A DNA stretch of 64,000 nt from Impatiens glandulifera (Eukaryota; Streptophyta; Magnoliopsida; Ericales; Balsaminaceae): assembly GCF_907164915.1 (NCBI RefSeq), contig NC_061866.1, forward strand, positions 41,790,320 to 41,854,319. The letters run 5' to 3'. The translations under genes were made by a program, and so were the position numbers. Shown one piece after another: positions 1-21,660 of this stretch; position 1 is the first letter of the stretch; every line of letters begins with the position of its first letter. The notes under the pieces were generated by a model. That model ran no database searches. It was given only the letters and a program-made list of their open reading frames with translations, and had not been told where the DNA came from.

Positions 1-181
1 GTCATCTTGGTTTGTTCCTTGGAAATCAAGTAGCTCGTACTTCTTCCACCTCAAACTTGGTAGTCATTCATACCAACAAGAATTACAACTTGGACATCTT
101 TTGAAAACCTCTCTAGAACTTGTCAATAACTCTTGAAGGATCATCCAATCTCTTCAACTTTCTCTCCTCTCGAACAGCCTC

Positions 182-193
182 GCTCTGATACCA
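182..193 (-). other. Primer-binding site of an LTR retrotransposon running off the left edge
   Basis: On the minus strand this reads TGGTATCAGAGC, complementary to the 3' end of plant initiator tRNA-Met, the usual minus-strand primer site of copia-type elements. It lies two bases from an LTR that starts TG and ends CA (196-739). The body of the element would extend left of position 182 and is mostly outside the window. Confidence 0.75.
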
Positions 194-195
194 CT

Positions 196-739
196 TGTTG
201 GGATACCATGAGATGAAGTATTCTTTAATGCAAAAACAATAACAACATTGAACAATTGATGAAATGAAAAAATCAAATTAAAGAACACAAACACAAGATT
301 TATAGTGGTTTGACCAAAACATGCCTACATCCACTTTTGAAGCACAAAAGAGACTCCTAACTTTATTATCAAGATTGTTATAGAAGTATTACAATGATTC
401 TCTCATAATGAAAGCTTACACACAACTCACAAGAAATCAATGCTCTTAAGGAAAAAGACTTGGCTTTTTAAAGTGTCCGACTACACCTTTAAATAAACAT
501 CAATTAGTTCAATATCAATATTTTGTTCAAATCTCTCAAAAAGCTTCCAAAATATTTTCTAATTGTATTTCCATAACAAAATATCTAATTTCCTTTTATG
601 ATAATTTTATTTCCTAATATAATTATACACCAAAAGATATAATTTCCTTTTATTGAATATACGTACATACATTTCCTTGTACTAAGATTATGTAGCATGA
701 ATATACCATATTTGTAATATTGTAAATCTATTCTCAACA
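196..739 (-). mobile_element. 5' LTR of an LTR retrotransposon (element body off the left edge)
   Basis: A 544-bp segment that on the minus strand starts TGTTGAG and ends CCCAACA, and abuts a tRNA-Met primer site at 182-193. That geometry makes it the 5' LTR of a minus-strand element whose body lies to the left. A truncated copy recurs at 57210-57616, in the same position relative to a subtilase 3' flank. The LTR was therefore already part of the array unit before that flank was duplicated. No target-site duplication can be tested because the other end is missing. Confidence 0.6.
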
Positions 740-1230
740 ACACACTCTAATCTCCAATGTTGAGTTAGTGTTTGTTTGTGCGTGTTTGTAGATGGAAGAT
801 ATACCTAACAAGTTTCTTATTTTTTTTCTACTTGTGATCGTTTCATGAATACGTTGCTCAGTTGCTAGTGAATGAGGGTGATGAAAATTAGTAAAAAAAA
901 AATATTTTAAATATTAATAATTGATCTTTAAACAATAAAATGGATAAGATGGCAACGTGGTATAAAATACTCGTTACTATTTCATAAATAGCTAATACAA
1001 TACTATTATTATTTTTCAATAGCGACATTAATATGATATCATAACTAAATTATGTTGCTATTGCCTCCTATTTTATTATTGTTTACATATTTTAACTCAT
1101 TTAATATATTTGTAGTAAGTGTAAAAGTAATTCCTAATATCAAATATCCCTAGTTCAATTGTCCCTTATGACTTTTTTTTTTAATTAAAGTTGAGGTCAT
1201 ATATAGATGTGAGTTATGTTGTATTCCTAA

Positions 1231-1278
<48 letters not shown>

Positions 1279-2398
1279 AATTTTTATATGTTTAGACCCA
1301 ATGTATTCTTCAATATGCCAGCACATTTTTTGGAATATGAATATTCAACCCAAAGTGAAATAAATTATTCAAATTAATTATAGGTGTTAGGTTTGAATTT
1401 TAAGTTAATTCGTATTATGTTCACAAATAAGTGTGATTTGGGTGACATATTCTAAATTAATAATATAATTAAATAAAATTATTTAATCCTTATAATAATA
1501 AAATATCACTGTATAAAATTGATATTGATTACCTAATTTTTAAAATTATATAATGTATTCATAGATTAATTATAATTAAATTAAATATTTTTTGTAATAA
1601 ATATTTTAGTGGTTATAAATATCAAATTAGTTGTATTCATTATTAAATATTAGATAGTAGTTAAACTATAAACGTTATATATTAAAATTTTGAGTGCTTT
1701 ACCAAATTGAAAATAGTTAAAAATAAATAAATAAATGATATTCTGCTAGATAAAATATTTTTTTTCTTAAAATTAAATGATATTAATACTGTTAAAGTGT
1801 CTCAATTCATACCAGCGCAATATTTTGAATGAAATTCCAAAAGTACATCATTATTGTGAAGAAGTATTTGTTTGGGGTTGTAGTCCTAGAATGGAACCCT
1901 AGCTATATTTTGGGGTTTTAAGTTCTACATTGATGACAATTGGATATTACACATACTATTTAGAAATACATTACTTTTTATATGTTTTCTATAAATTTCA
2001 ATTTATATCTTAGTTTTTTTATAACATAAAAAAGATAATTGAGGATGTAACTATTATATTCAGAGATTATATAAAGTAAATAATAAAGGGAAAATCTAAA
2101 TAAAAAAATCTTGTTAGTAAAAGCTCGTGTACATAGAAAAAGAATGCAAATATTCATACCTTAATTCAAACGAAATAAAATTATTGAGAGAAATAAATCA
2201 AAACCCCAATATTGGGACACTAACACACCACAAACATAGAGTGATCACTCAATACACATTCTAAAAAAAACATAGCATTATTTGAGAACTCTTCAATGTA
2301 ATAAAATCACATATGTTATATATACTTTATTTATTTCTTCATATTTCCCTTATTTTTATTTCATAAAACATATGTTTACCATGATACACAATCTCATA
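740..2398. other. 3' flank of subtilase A, noncoding
   Basis: AT-rich DNA with no credible gene. It is homologous almost base for base to 57617-59223, the 3' flank of the truncated copy, and part of it (about 1680-1980) recurs at 13741-14060. It holds an (AT)n microsatellite at about 1234-1274, which is much shorter in the other copy (58071-58092). Polyadenylation signals of gene A should lie here, but I cannot single one out. Confidence 0.6.
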
Positions 2399-7713
<5,315 letters not shown>

Positions 7714-7774
7714 CTTAGGTGATTTTAATTTCTTGATGTACTTAAGATTTGAAGAGAGGTTCTTATTGAGAGCC

Positions 7775-7782
7775 CTTTTATA
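7775..7782 (-). promoter_or_regulatory. TATA box of subtilase A
   Basis: TATAAAAG on the minus strand, 62 bases upstream of the predicted start codon of copy A. Copies B and C have TATATAAAG at nearly the same distance, which supports a conserved core promoter. Confidence 0.7.
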
Positions 7783-8364
7783 GATTTTAAAAACAATGAC
7801 TACACTAATAACTATTTGACATTTTCAAATTAATATTGACTTCTTTGATAATTGTTTTATGTATTTTTTTTTGGTTTTTAACTTTATTAGACTTGCACGT
7901 TAATAAAATTGGAAACTTTTTAAAAAACTGAACCATTTAAGTTTATAATTAGTGCTCGATTTGAAGGTAATTCAAATAAGATTACTATCACTTTTGTAAT
8001 ATTGCGAGTATATTCTATTTACAAAGTTTTTTCAGATAAAATAAATACTCCATTTATGTAATCTAAAAGTACGTGCCTACATGTTTTCTAAATTCCTCTT
8101 CTTCTTCTTTTTCTTTTTTTTTCATTACACCTTTTATTTTAACTATGTTAATTTAACCTATCTTCATATTGTAAGATAGGTAGTTAGTATGACTCTCAAA
8201 CTCATAATCTCTCCTTAAATTTAAAGCATATTCGAGGTGAGAATCAAATTCATAAATTATGATTTCTTAGCACTAACTCTTACCTATTACTTTTTGTTAC
8301 TTGTATTATCTTTGTTTGATTCTATCTATACAAGGGGTGAGTTGATTCTATCTAAATTAAGGGT
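7783..8364. other. Upstream region of subtilase A
   Basis: About 7817-8085 is homologous to sequence upstream of copy B (about 22075-22300), copy C (about 37070-37260) and an orphan block at 29232-29500. Shared landmarks are the TTGGTTTTTAACTT run and the ACGTTAATAAAAT run. The rest is low-complexity DNA without a recognisable gene. I identify no specific cis-elements beyond the TATA box. Confidence 0.5.
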
Positions 8365-8990
8365 GAATCTATGCGGTATGCCATAATATTTTATTTATAT
8401 CTTATACTGTATTAAAAAATTTGGTATACTACAAATATTTTGGTATACCGAAATCTGTGTAGGATACAAGTAACATATTTGTCGTATCGAATATTAATAG
8501 TATACCATGATTTCGATATGGTATCGATACTATATCGTTATACCAAAAAAATACATTTATTTAAAAAAAATCAGTATACACTTGTGTTTCAGATTCATAA
8601 AATAAAATATCTAAGGATGACATATATATATATTGAATAATATTATAGTATAATTATATTTTAATTTGGTTTTTAAAAATTATGTTTGTATAATTGAATT
8701 AACTTAAAATTTATTTGGAGAATAAAATAAATTTGTCAAGGTTAAAGTGATAGAATAAATAACTTGAAAGTTGAGTCTCAAATATGTTCAAAGAAAAAAT
8801 TAAATTTACTGAGATTGGTTGTTTAAATAAAAGTAAAATTTCAATTATTTATAATTACATTAGTAATTTATTACTTGTAAATATTATTTTGGTATACACT
8901 AATATACCAAAATTTTGAAAAGTATCGATACTATACTTATTAGATACCATACTTATCAGGTATACTAATTTCAAATCCCTATTCTAAACC
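8365..8990. repeat. Possible nonautonomous DNA transposon (MITE-like) rich in GGTATACC/GGTATCGATACT motifs
   Basis: The two ends of this 0.6-kb stretch carry clusters of GGTATACC, TATCGATACTATA and related palindromic motifs in opposite orientations, around an AT-rich core without coding sequence. The outer edges read AGGGTGAATCTATG on the left and, reversed, AGGGATTTGAAATTAG on the right, weakly like terminal inverted repeats. No clean target duplication is visible, so the class (hAT-like?) is a guess. Confidence 0.35.
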
Positions 8991-9192
8991 ATTATTAATT
9001 TCTTATTAGCTCAATTAAGAAAAACAATAAGTAGATCATGCACCAAGATTTTATAAAAAAACAAATATTTTTATAAATACTTAATAACTCCTAAAATTTG
9101 TAATAAATGATAATTTAAATTATAAAAATTATAAATTAAATTAAAAAAATTATTGTAATTATTATATATCAAAGATCGATGTGATTAATGAA

Positions 9193-9197
<5 letters not shown>

Positions 9198-9271
<74 letters not shown>
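9198..9271. repeat. (AT)n microsatellite, about 74 bp
   Basis: Uninterrupted TA dinucleotides from about 9198 to 9271, between a MITE-like stretch and a LINE relic. Confidence 0.95.
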
Positions 9272-9276
<5 letters not shown>

Positions 9277-9387
9277 TATTTTCCTACGTTGTTGTGTCAA
9301 CACATAATTAATAAAATTTTAAAGGATAAATATATGTAGTAAATTTCAATTTAAGATAAAATTTAAGTGTAGGTTAGTTACATTATA

Positions 9388-10085
9388 ATTTTTTTTGAAA
9401 AAAGACTTAACGTTATTTCATTAAAAATTTCTAAAAAGGAAAAAAATCACGGGTTTTACGAGATCATTCTAGACAGGCCTAGAACGATTTTGAGTTTGTA
9501 ACAATTTCTGAATAAATTCTAAAAAGCTAAAAAAGTAAACATATTATCTCATTATAATGCATTCAATACTAGTGATTTCTGTAAAAGGTAGATTCCAATT
9601 TCTGCATATATTTCAATTCTGTTTCGTGCTTGAAATTCTCCTCCATGTTCTCGCGAGGGCGCCACAAATCAGAGACGATTTCTCTCCATAGCTCTTCAAC
9701 GCTTTTGCGGGTTCTGCCATAAACTCTCGCATTTTGTTCCTATCATATGTTGTAGACCACTGCTCCAAAGCCACATTTGAATATGTTTGTTGCTAATTTG
9801 TTTCCTTTGGATTTGAGTGCTATCTCCTTGAGTTCTTTCCATTCTTTCAGGAAATTGATCAGCTCCAGACTCTTTGCAAAACGATCCCAAAGCTCCATAG
9901 CGATACTATAACTTCTAAACAGGTGATCAGTGGTTTCCTCATTTCCGTTCCATAGTAGACAATTCACGTTTGGGATGCTAATTATATACTTACTGATGCG
10001 ATCTCGAGTGTTGAATCTTTCCTAGAAGGCGAGCCATAGGATGAACTGGTGTCATGGAATGATCTTAGTTGACCATATAAGAGGA
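9388..10085 (-). pseudogene. LINE retrotransposon relic: 3' end with reverse-transcriptase zinc-binding region
   Basis: Minus-strand translation between about 10080 and 9690 shows the C-terminal zinc-binding region of plant LINE polyproteins: WSTK, then HQFILWLAF, ERFNTRDRI, NCLLWNGNEETTDHLF and a tail ending near VVYNI. The usual CXLC is changed, and in-frame stops occur near 10000-10060, so it is dead. A T-run on the plus strand at 9389-9396 fits the poly(A) tail of a minus-strand, 5'-truncated LINE insertion. Related but distinct relics lie at 25979-26720 and 40990-41735. Confidence 0.7.
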
Positions 10086-11599
10086 GATCCTCAAATAAGT
10101 CTTCTTAAAAATTCTAAAACCAAAATACTCAAAAACAAAATATGAAAACTGTGAGTAATACTAAATAAATATAAAGTTTGTAAATATTTGCATGGTTCTT
10201 CACCCAACTAAGGTAACGATGATCGAAAGCGTGAGTTTGAGATTATAGAAGAAAAAATAATTGTAATATTGTGAAATGTAATCAAACACATAAAACTAAC
10301 AAAAATCTATTAATAATTTGAAATCTTCATACCTGATACATAATAGCAATGATAACCAAATGGAAAAGGAAAACGAATAATCATAAATTTTACCGGTTTA
10401 GTAATATAGTCAAGATTCACGGATGTGAATCGAATGAGTTCGTTGCAAAAAAAACTCTTAATCATTGTCATATATTCTCACTCCCTTATAAATTATGATT
10501 TAGTACAAACCTTAGATGGGAAGAAAACAACCTCTTTGTATTATATAATTTTAAATCTGCGGACCAATAATAATCTATTTTAGTTCGAGCTATTTTATAA
10601 ACAAACTAGAGAGGAAGACCAAACAATTAAAAATGAATAGAATTGATAGAAAATTCCTTCAATAATCAATTTCTCAATTTTGTAACAAAAATTTATCCTA
10701 AATAAAAATTTATATAACTTAGACACTAAATCATATTTAACCAAATAGTTATAAAAAGTATTATAATAAAGAACAATATGATGCTTAGATTTTAAATCAA
10801 TGTTAATCAAATGTTTTTAAAAGCATCATAAATCAAAAGCAATACCATGCTTAGACCTATAAAAGGGTGAAGCTAGGATTTAAAATTTAACAGGGCTAAA
10901 CTTTTTTCATAAAATATACTTGAGATAGATTAATAATAATATCAAGCAAAAAAACAAAATATGTTTATTAGAAATTTCTCTATGAAAAATACACCAATTC
11001 CATTTAGCGACGGAAAAATTATCAACGAGGATATTTTTTCGTCATTATTGTTATTTACATACCATATATTTTAGAGCCCGGTAGGCTTGTACATAGATCC
11101 GTCTTTGGACTCATTAAATCATTTTTAATCAAATATATATTTTTAAAGTATCTTAAGTCAATGATCATATCATAAAAAATATTAGAGTTATGATTTTTAA
11201 AATTAAAATATTAGACGATATCTTATTTTAGAAAAATAGAAGAAAAAAAACAAAGTAATAAAATGTAACTACTGAATTTTATTTAAGAAAATACAAACTA
11301 TAGTAGTTTCAACAAAAATTTCTTAAAATATCAATCTAAATTACTTTTAGACAAAAAAAAATTGTAAAAAAAAAGTAATTACATGAACATCCAACTAAAT
11401 TAATTTCTTAATTAACTTTAAAATTGAGTACATTGAAAAATATCATAAAAGTATTAGAATTTAAAAATATCCAAATGTGGCCTTAGTCAAATATTTGTTT
11501 AAAAAATATCACAAAAGTATTAAAAATTCATTTTCTAACCTTTCAGGATTATGTGAAAATGGATTGGAAAATAATTTTGAAAATTGAAAATTGGAACCA
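10086..11599. other. Intergenic AT-rich DNA, no feature recognised
   Basis: No reading frame with family resemblance and no clear repeat structure. A short open frame at 10595-10810 is low-complexity and has no match I recognise. Confidence 0.5.
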
Positions 11600-13300
11600 A
11601 ACACGCCTTAGGACCTAAGTCCTAGGGCTTGGGTCCGTTTTACCGATCTGGGACCGAATGGGCTCGGTCTAGACTGAGGGTGGTCTGGATTGGAGCTCAG
11701 GATACTTGGTCAGAGGACTTGAGGGTTCAGCCCTAGGATTCGGAATGTTCGGTCCTGAACTAAGATTGTTCGGTCCTAGGTTTGAGAGTCTCGGTCCCAT
11801 ATCTAGATTTCTCGGTCGTGGGACCTAGAAGTCTCGGTCCCAGGCCAGAACTCTCAGTCCTAGGTGAGAATCCTTGATCGGATTTCTCGTTCTTTTCTCA
11901 AGAACACCGGTCCTAGGGCTTAGTCCTAACTCAAGAACACCCGTCCTCGGTCATATAGGACTCGGTCCAAGACGACCGAGTGTTCTTCATTTGGTATGAA
12001 GATTACAGGTTTGTATCTTTTAATACAGATCATGAAAACATGATCCGTAAGTATCTAACAAGTCATATCGATGTAGGGATCATAGTCCCTAATCTTAAAC
12101 TCGATCAATTGAGTTCTAAAATAATCGATTTCTCAACCCGATATCTAGGGCAAGATTTCGGAACTTTTTATTTAGGACATCTTATGGCCTAATTCTTGTT
12201 CCAACAACTTTCAAAGGAGGTTCATAGTCGAACATAACCAAAACAAGAACACTAATCAAACTCTGTAAAAACTTTTAAAAATGAAATTCAAACTTTTATT
12301 TCAAAAATTTCAGTTCGATCAAACATGATCAGGATGTATGTAATATGATTTGAAAATTATTCTAACATGTTCACAAACATGTTAGGAAACTATTTGAATC
12401 AAAATTCAATCATAAAAGCTCAAGATCATGAAATTCAAATTAAATTTAGTTTTTTTATTGAAGTTGAATTGATGAAATCTCATTTGACAGAAAGCTTAGA
12501 AATCATCTTGAGATTGATTTCAACTAAAGAAAGCACAAAATTGAGCCCTAAATAAAATCAACCCGATCGAACTTGGAAAAATCCAATTTTGAATCCTAAC
12601 TTGAATTATAGGAGGTCTGAAAGCTTACTACTGATTAGAGAACACTCCAATGATCTTAAGGAAGCTTTCCCAAGCCCTAGATTGAAGTCGAGATCGCCGG
12701 AAAATTTTATTCAAAAAGACAGTCGCCGGAGTTCTCAAGAATTCTTTAAGTAGGCAATGATTTGTGGTTTCTAGTCCATGGATTGGAAGAAGAACACCTA
12801 GGAATTATTTATTCCTGAGCTTGGTCGGTTTTATAGTCGAATTCATCTTCGATTTTGCTTATGAAATCCTTCTTCTTCTTTTTTATTTATCCTCGGCAGC
12901 CTAGTTCTAGAGTAGGTTTTGACTTCTGATCCTATGAGAATGGAAGAAAAGGGAGAGACGTGCATGTTGGTGAAAGAATGAAGGAATAAGGTTGAGTAAA
13001 AGTGGAGATAGGGCTTCTGGAAGATTGTCGGCGTCGGGCGCGTTCATCTTGCCTTGCAAAGAAGATGAATAAAACGACGTTATTTTGTTTAAATAAAATG
13101 CGTTGTTGCGTTCCGTTGGCATTCCATTGGTCATTGGAGTGTCTAGGTTAACGGGGTTAGCGTCTCGTTAGCTAATCTCATGTTGACCCGGGCGCGTGCT
13201 TCCTTGGTTACAACCAAATGCGTGACTTCTTCCTCATCCAGCGTTGATTCAATGATGGATACGAATCCCGCTGCAGCCAACTTCCTTATTTTCGGCCACA
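11600..13300. repeat. Degenerate noncoding transposon DNA with CTCGGTCC/GGTCCTAGG short repeats (copy 1)
   Basis: From about 11620 to 11970 the sequence is a string of imperfect 20-25-bp repeats built on CTCGGTCC and GGTCCTAGG, much more GC-rich than its surroundings. The same string with the same flanks recurs at 14695-15120. Downstream (12600-13300) is GC-richer noncoding DNA with CGCCGGA motifs. It looks like part of a nonautonomous LTR element or leader sequence. No protein domain was found, so the class is uncertain. Confidence 0.5.
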
Positions 13301-13740
13301 CTGGATAATTAGTTTTTTATTTTTAACGTAAAGGTTATTTGAAATCAAATTGTTAACCATGTATTGTGCTTTTCTTCACGATATTAATACACAAAATTAT
13401 TTTTAACAACATTATAAAAATAATGTTTATTAATTTTTTTTTTAGTATTTTGAGGTATTTATTTAATTGTTTTAAACCATAAATTATACTTAATATTATT
13501 TAAAATAATAATTAAATTATTTTAACCTATTTTTAGGTTTAGTTGGGCTAAAATAAATATAATATTTTAATCTCAAATTATTTATGATTTTTATTTAATT
13601 TTTCTAATTAGGATTTAACTATCACACTAACTAATCCTAATTTAATTTTAACTTCTCCTTTATATTATTTTGAATTAAAAAAATTCAAAATATTATTTAA
13701 ATTATTTAATATTATTATAAATTGGGGTATGTCAAATTTT

Positions 13741-14060
13741 CATGTTTACCGTTATATATTAATATTTTTAGTACTTTACCAAATTAAAAATAGTTTAAAA
13801 TAAATAAATGATGTATTTCTAGATAAAAGGATTTTTTTTCTTAACATTAAATGATATTAGTACTGTTAAAGCGTCTCAATTCATATCAACACAATATTTT
13901 GAATGAAATTCCAAAAATACATCATTATTGTAAAGAATTATTTGTTTGGGGTTGTAGTTCTAGAATGGAACCCTAGCTATATTTAGGTATGTTTTAAGTT
14001 CTACATTGATGACAATAGGATACACATACTATTTAGAAATACATTATTTGTTTATATGTT
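13741..14060 (-). repeat. Isolated piece of subtilase 3' flank
   Basis: This block matches about 1680-1980 (3' flank of copy A) and 58490-58800 (flank of the truncated copy), including the AGAATGGAACCCTAGCTATAT run. It is separated from its expected continuation, the broken last exon at 17081-17480, by about 3 kb of inserted repeat DNA. Together they mark an older array copy that was split by transposon insertions. Confidence 0.7.
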
Positions 14061-14067
14061 TTTGTAA

Positions 14068-15350
14068 CCCCGGAAAATTTCTTCTGTAGCTTAGCGTGGC
14101 AATACAAGGGATCTAGGGTGTCTTGAGATTCGATACGTTTTAACATGGGTTTGCGTGTCAGACATATTTTTAAAATATTTTGTTTTTAAAGATTTTGATA
14201 GTACTTGGCTGCTTTTAAATTAAATATATTTAAAATAATTAATTTTATTCAAATTTTAATAATTTAGTGATTTGTTATAATCAAATGACAATTTGATTGA
14301 AATCCAGTTTAAGTTAATCAAACATAATTAATTTAATAAAAGATTATTTATTTGAAAACTGAGTCGCCAAATGATTTTAGAATAATAAGTAAAATGTACG
14401 TGTATAAACGTACTTTATAATGGAGTTTCCATAAGGGTTCGTTATTTGGTTACGCTCTGGAAATAACTTTCGCGCTATGTCCTCTACGCCAGTTGAAAAG
14501 AGTTTTATTTTTTTAAAGTGGCTATTGAAATATTTATTTATAACATTTATTTACTTTAATTAGTATTTTCGGGGTTCTGCGATTGCGTTATATAAGATTG
14601 AGTACAAGACCTCTTGGGATTATTTGAAAATGGATTGAGGTTCCAAATTACAAAAATAATTTTGAATTTTGAAAAGTTAAACCAAATAGGCCTTAGAATC
14701 GGAGTTCTAGGTTTTGGGTCCATTTTTACCGGTCTGTGATCGGATGTGGTCTAGATCAGAACTCGGGATACTTGGTTAGAGGACTGGAGGGTTTGACCAT
14801 GGGATTAGGGAGGCTCGGTTCTGAAATCAAATTGTTCAGTCCTATGTCTGGGAGTCTTGGTCCCAAATTTAGATTTCTCGGTCGTGGGACCTGGGAGTCT
14901 CAGTTCCACGTCAGATCTCTCGGTCTCTTGGTCGGATTTTTTATCCTTTATCAAAAACATCAGTCCTAGGAATCGGTCCTAACTCAAGAACACCGTCATT
15001 GGTCTCGGTCCTAGGTCAATTTTCTTGGTCATTGGTCTCAATAAGGACCGAGCATACTCGTTCATACATCTTATTCCTCGGTCCTATTGGACTCGGTCCA
15101 AGAGGACCGAGTGTTCTTCATTTGGTTTGAAAATTGAATATTTGTATCCTTTGATATAGATCATAAAAACATGATCCGTAAGTTTCTAACAACTCATATG
15201 GATGTAGGGATCGTAATCCATAATCCTAAACCCGATCAATCGAGCTCTATGATGATAGATTTCTCAACCTAACTTTTAAGGAAAGATTTGAGAACTTTTG
15301 ATTTAGTCCATCTCATGGCCTAACACTTGTTCCAACAACTTTCAAATGAG
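14068..15350. repeat. Degenerate noncoding transposon DNA (copy 2 of the CTCGGTCC family)
   Basis: Begins near a TTGTAACCCCGG run, continues with GAGTCGCCAAATG and other leader-like motifs, then from 14695 repeats the CTCGGTCC/GGTCCTAGG string seen at 11620-11970, followed by the same downstream sequence (15110-15350 against 11970-12230). No coding domain. It resembles a nonautonomous LTR-type element; its ends are not defined. Confidence 0.5.
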
Positions 15351-15356
15351 GTTTAT

Positions 15357-16975
15357 AATGTATATATTAGACATAATTTATATAACTCTAAATATAATAT
15401 CATTTATAAAATTTTGTTTCATTATTCTAGTTTATTACAATGAATTAATTTATTTAATCTAATAGATTCAAAACTAGAGGTTTCAGGATGACCCAGGCCA
15501 CTATGCCACAAGGATGACGACAAAGAAAGAAAAACAAAAGACGACACCTTACTCCTAGTTGTGACCGGATATAGATCCCCTAACTGTCACATCTCATTAG
15601 GCGTGTCCCCATCTGAAAATTCTTAACTGAAAACCCAAAGGATCAAACTCAACAGACACATAATTATCCGTAATGAATTTATGAACATAAACTAGATTTT
15701 TAACAATAGTAGGAGCTTGGAGAATAATATTCAAGGTAAGTTTAGGATTCAAAAAAGAAATAGTGGTATACCCATTACCTGAAACTGGAATCATATTACC
15801 ATCACCTACAAGAATATTATATTTAATGCTTGAATTGAAATAAGACGAGTGAGAAATGTCATGTGAGAAGTCGCACTAATATCCATGTACCATGTCGGAT
15901 CAGGAGACGTAATACCAAGGGTATACATGGTCACTTCAATGTCCGTTGTAGTTAGTGGAGACTGAGCCATGAATGCTTGCAGACGCAGGCCAAGGAGACT
16001 TGACTGTTGTTGTGGCGTCGATGGACGAGCCCTTTGGTTCAGTGATTCCTCATTTTCTCATTATGTCTATTGTTTGAAGAAATCATTGTATGGTTTGTGA
16101 CGTCGGTGCCGAACCAGAGGCCACCCGCTTTACCAAGCCATATTCCTCTAAAATCAACATGTATCGTGCTTGGTAGAATTGAGGTAAAGGATCACTATGT
16201 CGGAGTAATATCGTCGCCCCGTTGTACGCCTCCTCTAGGACCGTGACCAACTACAATACAAGGCGGTCTTTCGAGACCGGGCTACCGACGTCGTGCAACT
16301 GATCGACCAAGACTTTGAGACGTTGACAATAAGTTGAGACCTTGGGAAAATCCACCATGATGGTGGTGGAAAACTATTACTCGAGGGAAACCGCACGAGA
16401 ATGGCGGTTATCTTGAAAAATCTCACGTAGCCGTGTCTAGGCTTGCTCACCTGTAGAGTCCGGTTCCAAGATCTTATGAAGGAGATCTTGTGAGGTTGTG
16501 GTATAGATCCACTAAAGGACAGTGGCATCAAGAGTTAGCCACATATATTTTTCTTCATCCGTCGTTAGCGGCGGTAGAACAAGGACTGGCGGGATGATGT
16601 GATGAATGACCCGATGAGAACGGGCGTGGATCTTGAACAACCCCACCCATGTCGTGTATTGAACGTTTTCCAACTTAAGAAAATAGAGACGTGATTCTCA
16701 ATTTTGGAAACGACAAGGGCTAGGTGAAATCCTTGTTTGTTACTCTTCATCGGAAATGAAAAATGATTGAAGAGATGATGAACATAAGATGAAATATTAG
16801 GATACGATGTAAAAAATTGATTGAAGAGAAGATAGTAGAAAATGGACCGTTAACCTAGGGCGCGACGGAAAAGTGAAGAGAAAAAAAACTAGGCTCATAT
16901 TAGAATAAAGAAAGAAAATTATATTGAATGATATTATATTTAGAGTTACATGAGTTATGTCTAATATATAAACAT
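15357..16975 (-). pseudogene. Degenerate copia gag/protease relic bounded by inverted repeats
   Basis: Minus-strand frames show copia features in order. A UBN2-type gag segment lies around 16560-16380 (EEKYMWLTLDA, LLHKILEPDSTG). A protease-region start lies near 15900-15840, where the expected WYMDSGATSHM reads WYMDISATSHM, so the catalytic Gly is lost. A pre-integrase segment lies at 15794-15600 (IPVSGNGYTTIS, PTIVKNLVYVHKF). Frameshifts separate these pieces; integrase, RT and RNase H are absent. Its two sides carry inverted copies of a roughly 58-bp sequence (15357-15413 and 16917-16975) that looks like an LTR edge, an unexpected orientation for LTRs. Confidence 0.65.
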
Positions 16976-17080
16976 TACATTAGACTTATAAAGAAATTAA
17001 TATAATATAATATTAATATTATCATAATTTATCCTATTGTGATAACATCTCATAAATATATTATAAGACTAAAAAAAAAA

Positions 17081-17480
17081 ATATTATTTGAGAACTCATC
17101 AATATAATAAAATCATCTATTTTATTTCATAAAACATATGTTTACCATGATTCAAAATCCCATATCATTGTCCTTCATATGTATTCAGTATCAAAAATAA
17201 TAATGGGACTTCTCACTGTGTTTGTGCCACCTATCATGACAAAAAAGCTGAAACCACTTTCAATGGATTCATTATTCCCTCAACAATCAATGTAAATGAC
17301 TGAGTTTGTCCGACAATAGTGAAAGAAAGTCTGCTCGGAAACACTCTATTGTGAATGTAAGTAGATCTTAACGATCCCACATTGGTAACTCTTCTACTCA
17401 AGGAGACATTAAATGAGTATTTGGCTGATCAATTGGGATGGAAAACGTAGGTATGTTAAGATTTAAAGAAGTTTTTTTTT
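17081..17480 (-). pseudogene. Broken last exon of a subtilase copy
   Basis: Homologous to the 3' flank and the last part of exon 10 of copies A-C, back to the region encoding LPSFSF. It has many small deletions: the ILTPPTF region is shortened and the frame is lost. No other exon is present. The left breakpoint of the 15-kb tandem duplication (AAGAAA at 17323-17328) falls inside it, so its right half recurs at 32619-32770. Confidence 0.8.
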
Positions 17481-17686
17481 CCAACAATATTTGGGACACT
17501 AACACACCACAAACATAGACTGATCACTCAAAATACAAATTCTCAAAAAAAAAAAAAAAAAAAACATTATTCAAGAACTCTTCAATGTAAAAAAATCACA
17601 TATGTTATATAATTTATTTTTTTTCTTCATATTTCCTTTATTTTTATTTCATAAAACATATGTTTACCATGATTCACAATCTCATA

Positions 17687-21594
<3,908 letters not shown>

Positions 21595-21651
21595 ATCTTA
21601 TGTGATTTCCTTGCCTTACTAAGTTGTAAGATTCGTTCTTATTGGGAGACC

Positions 21652-21660
21652 CTTTATATA
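21652..21660 (-). promoter_or_regulatory. TATA box of subtilase B
   Basis: TATATAAAG on the minus strand, 58 bases upstream of the predicted start codon. The same sequence stands upstream of copy C at 36646-36654. Confidence 0.72.
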
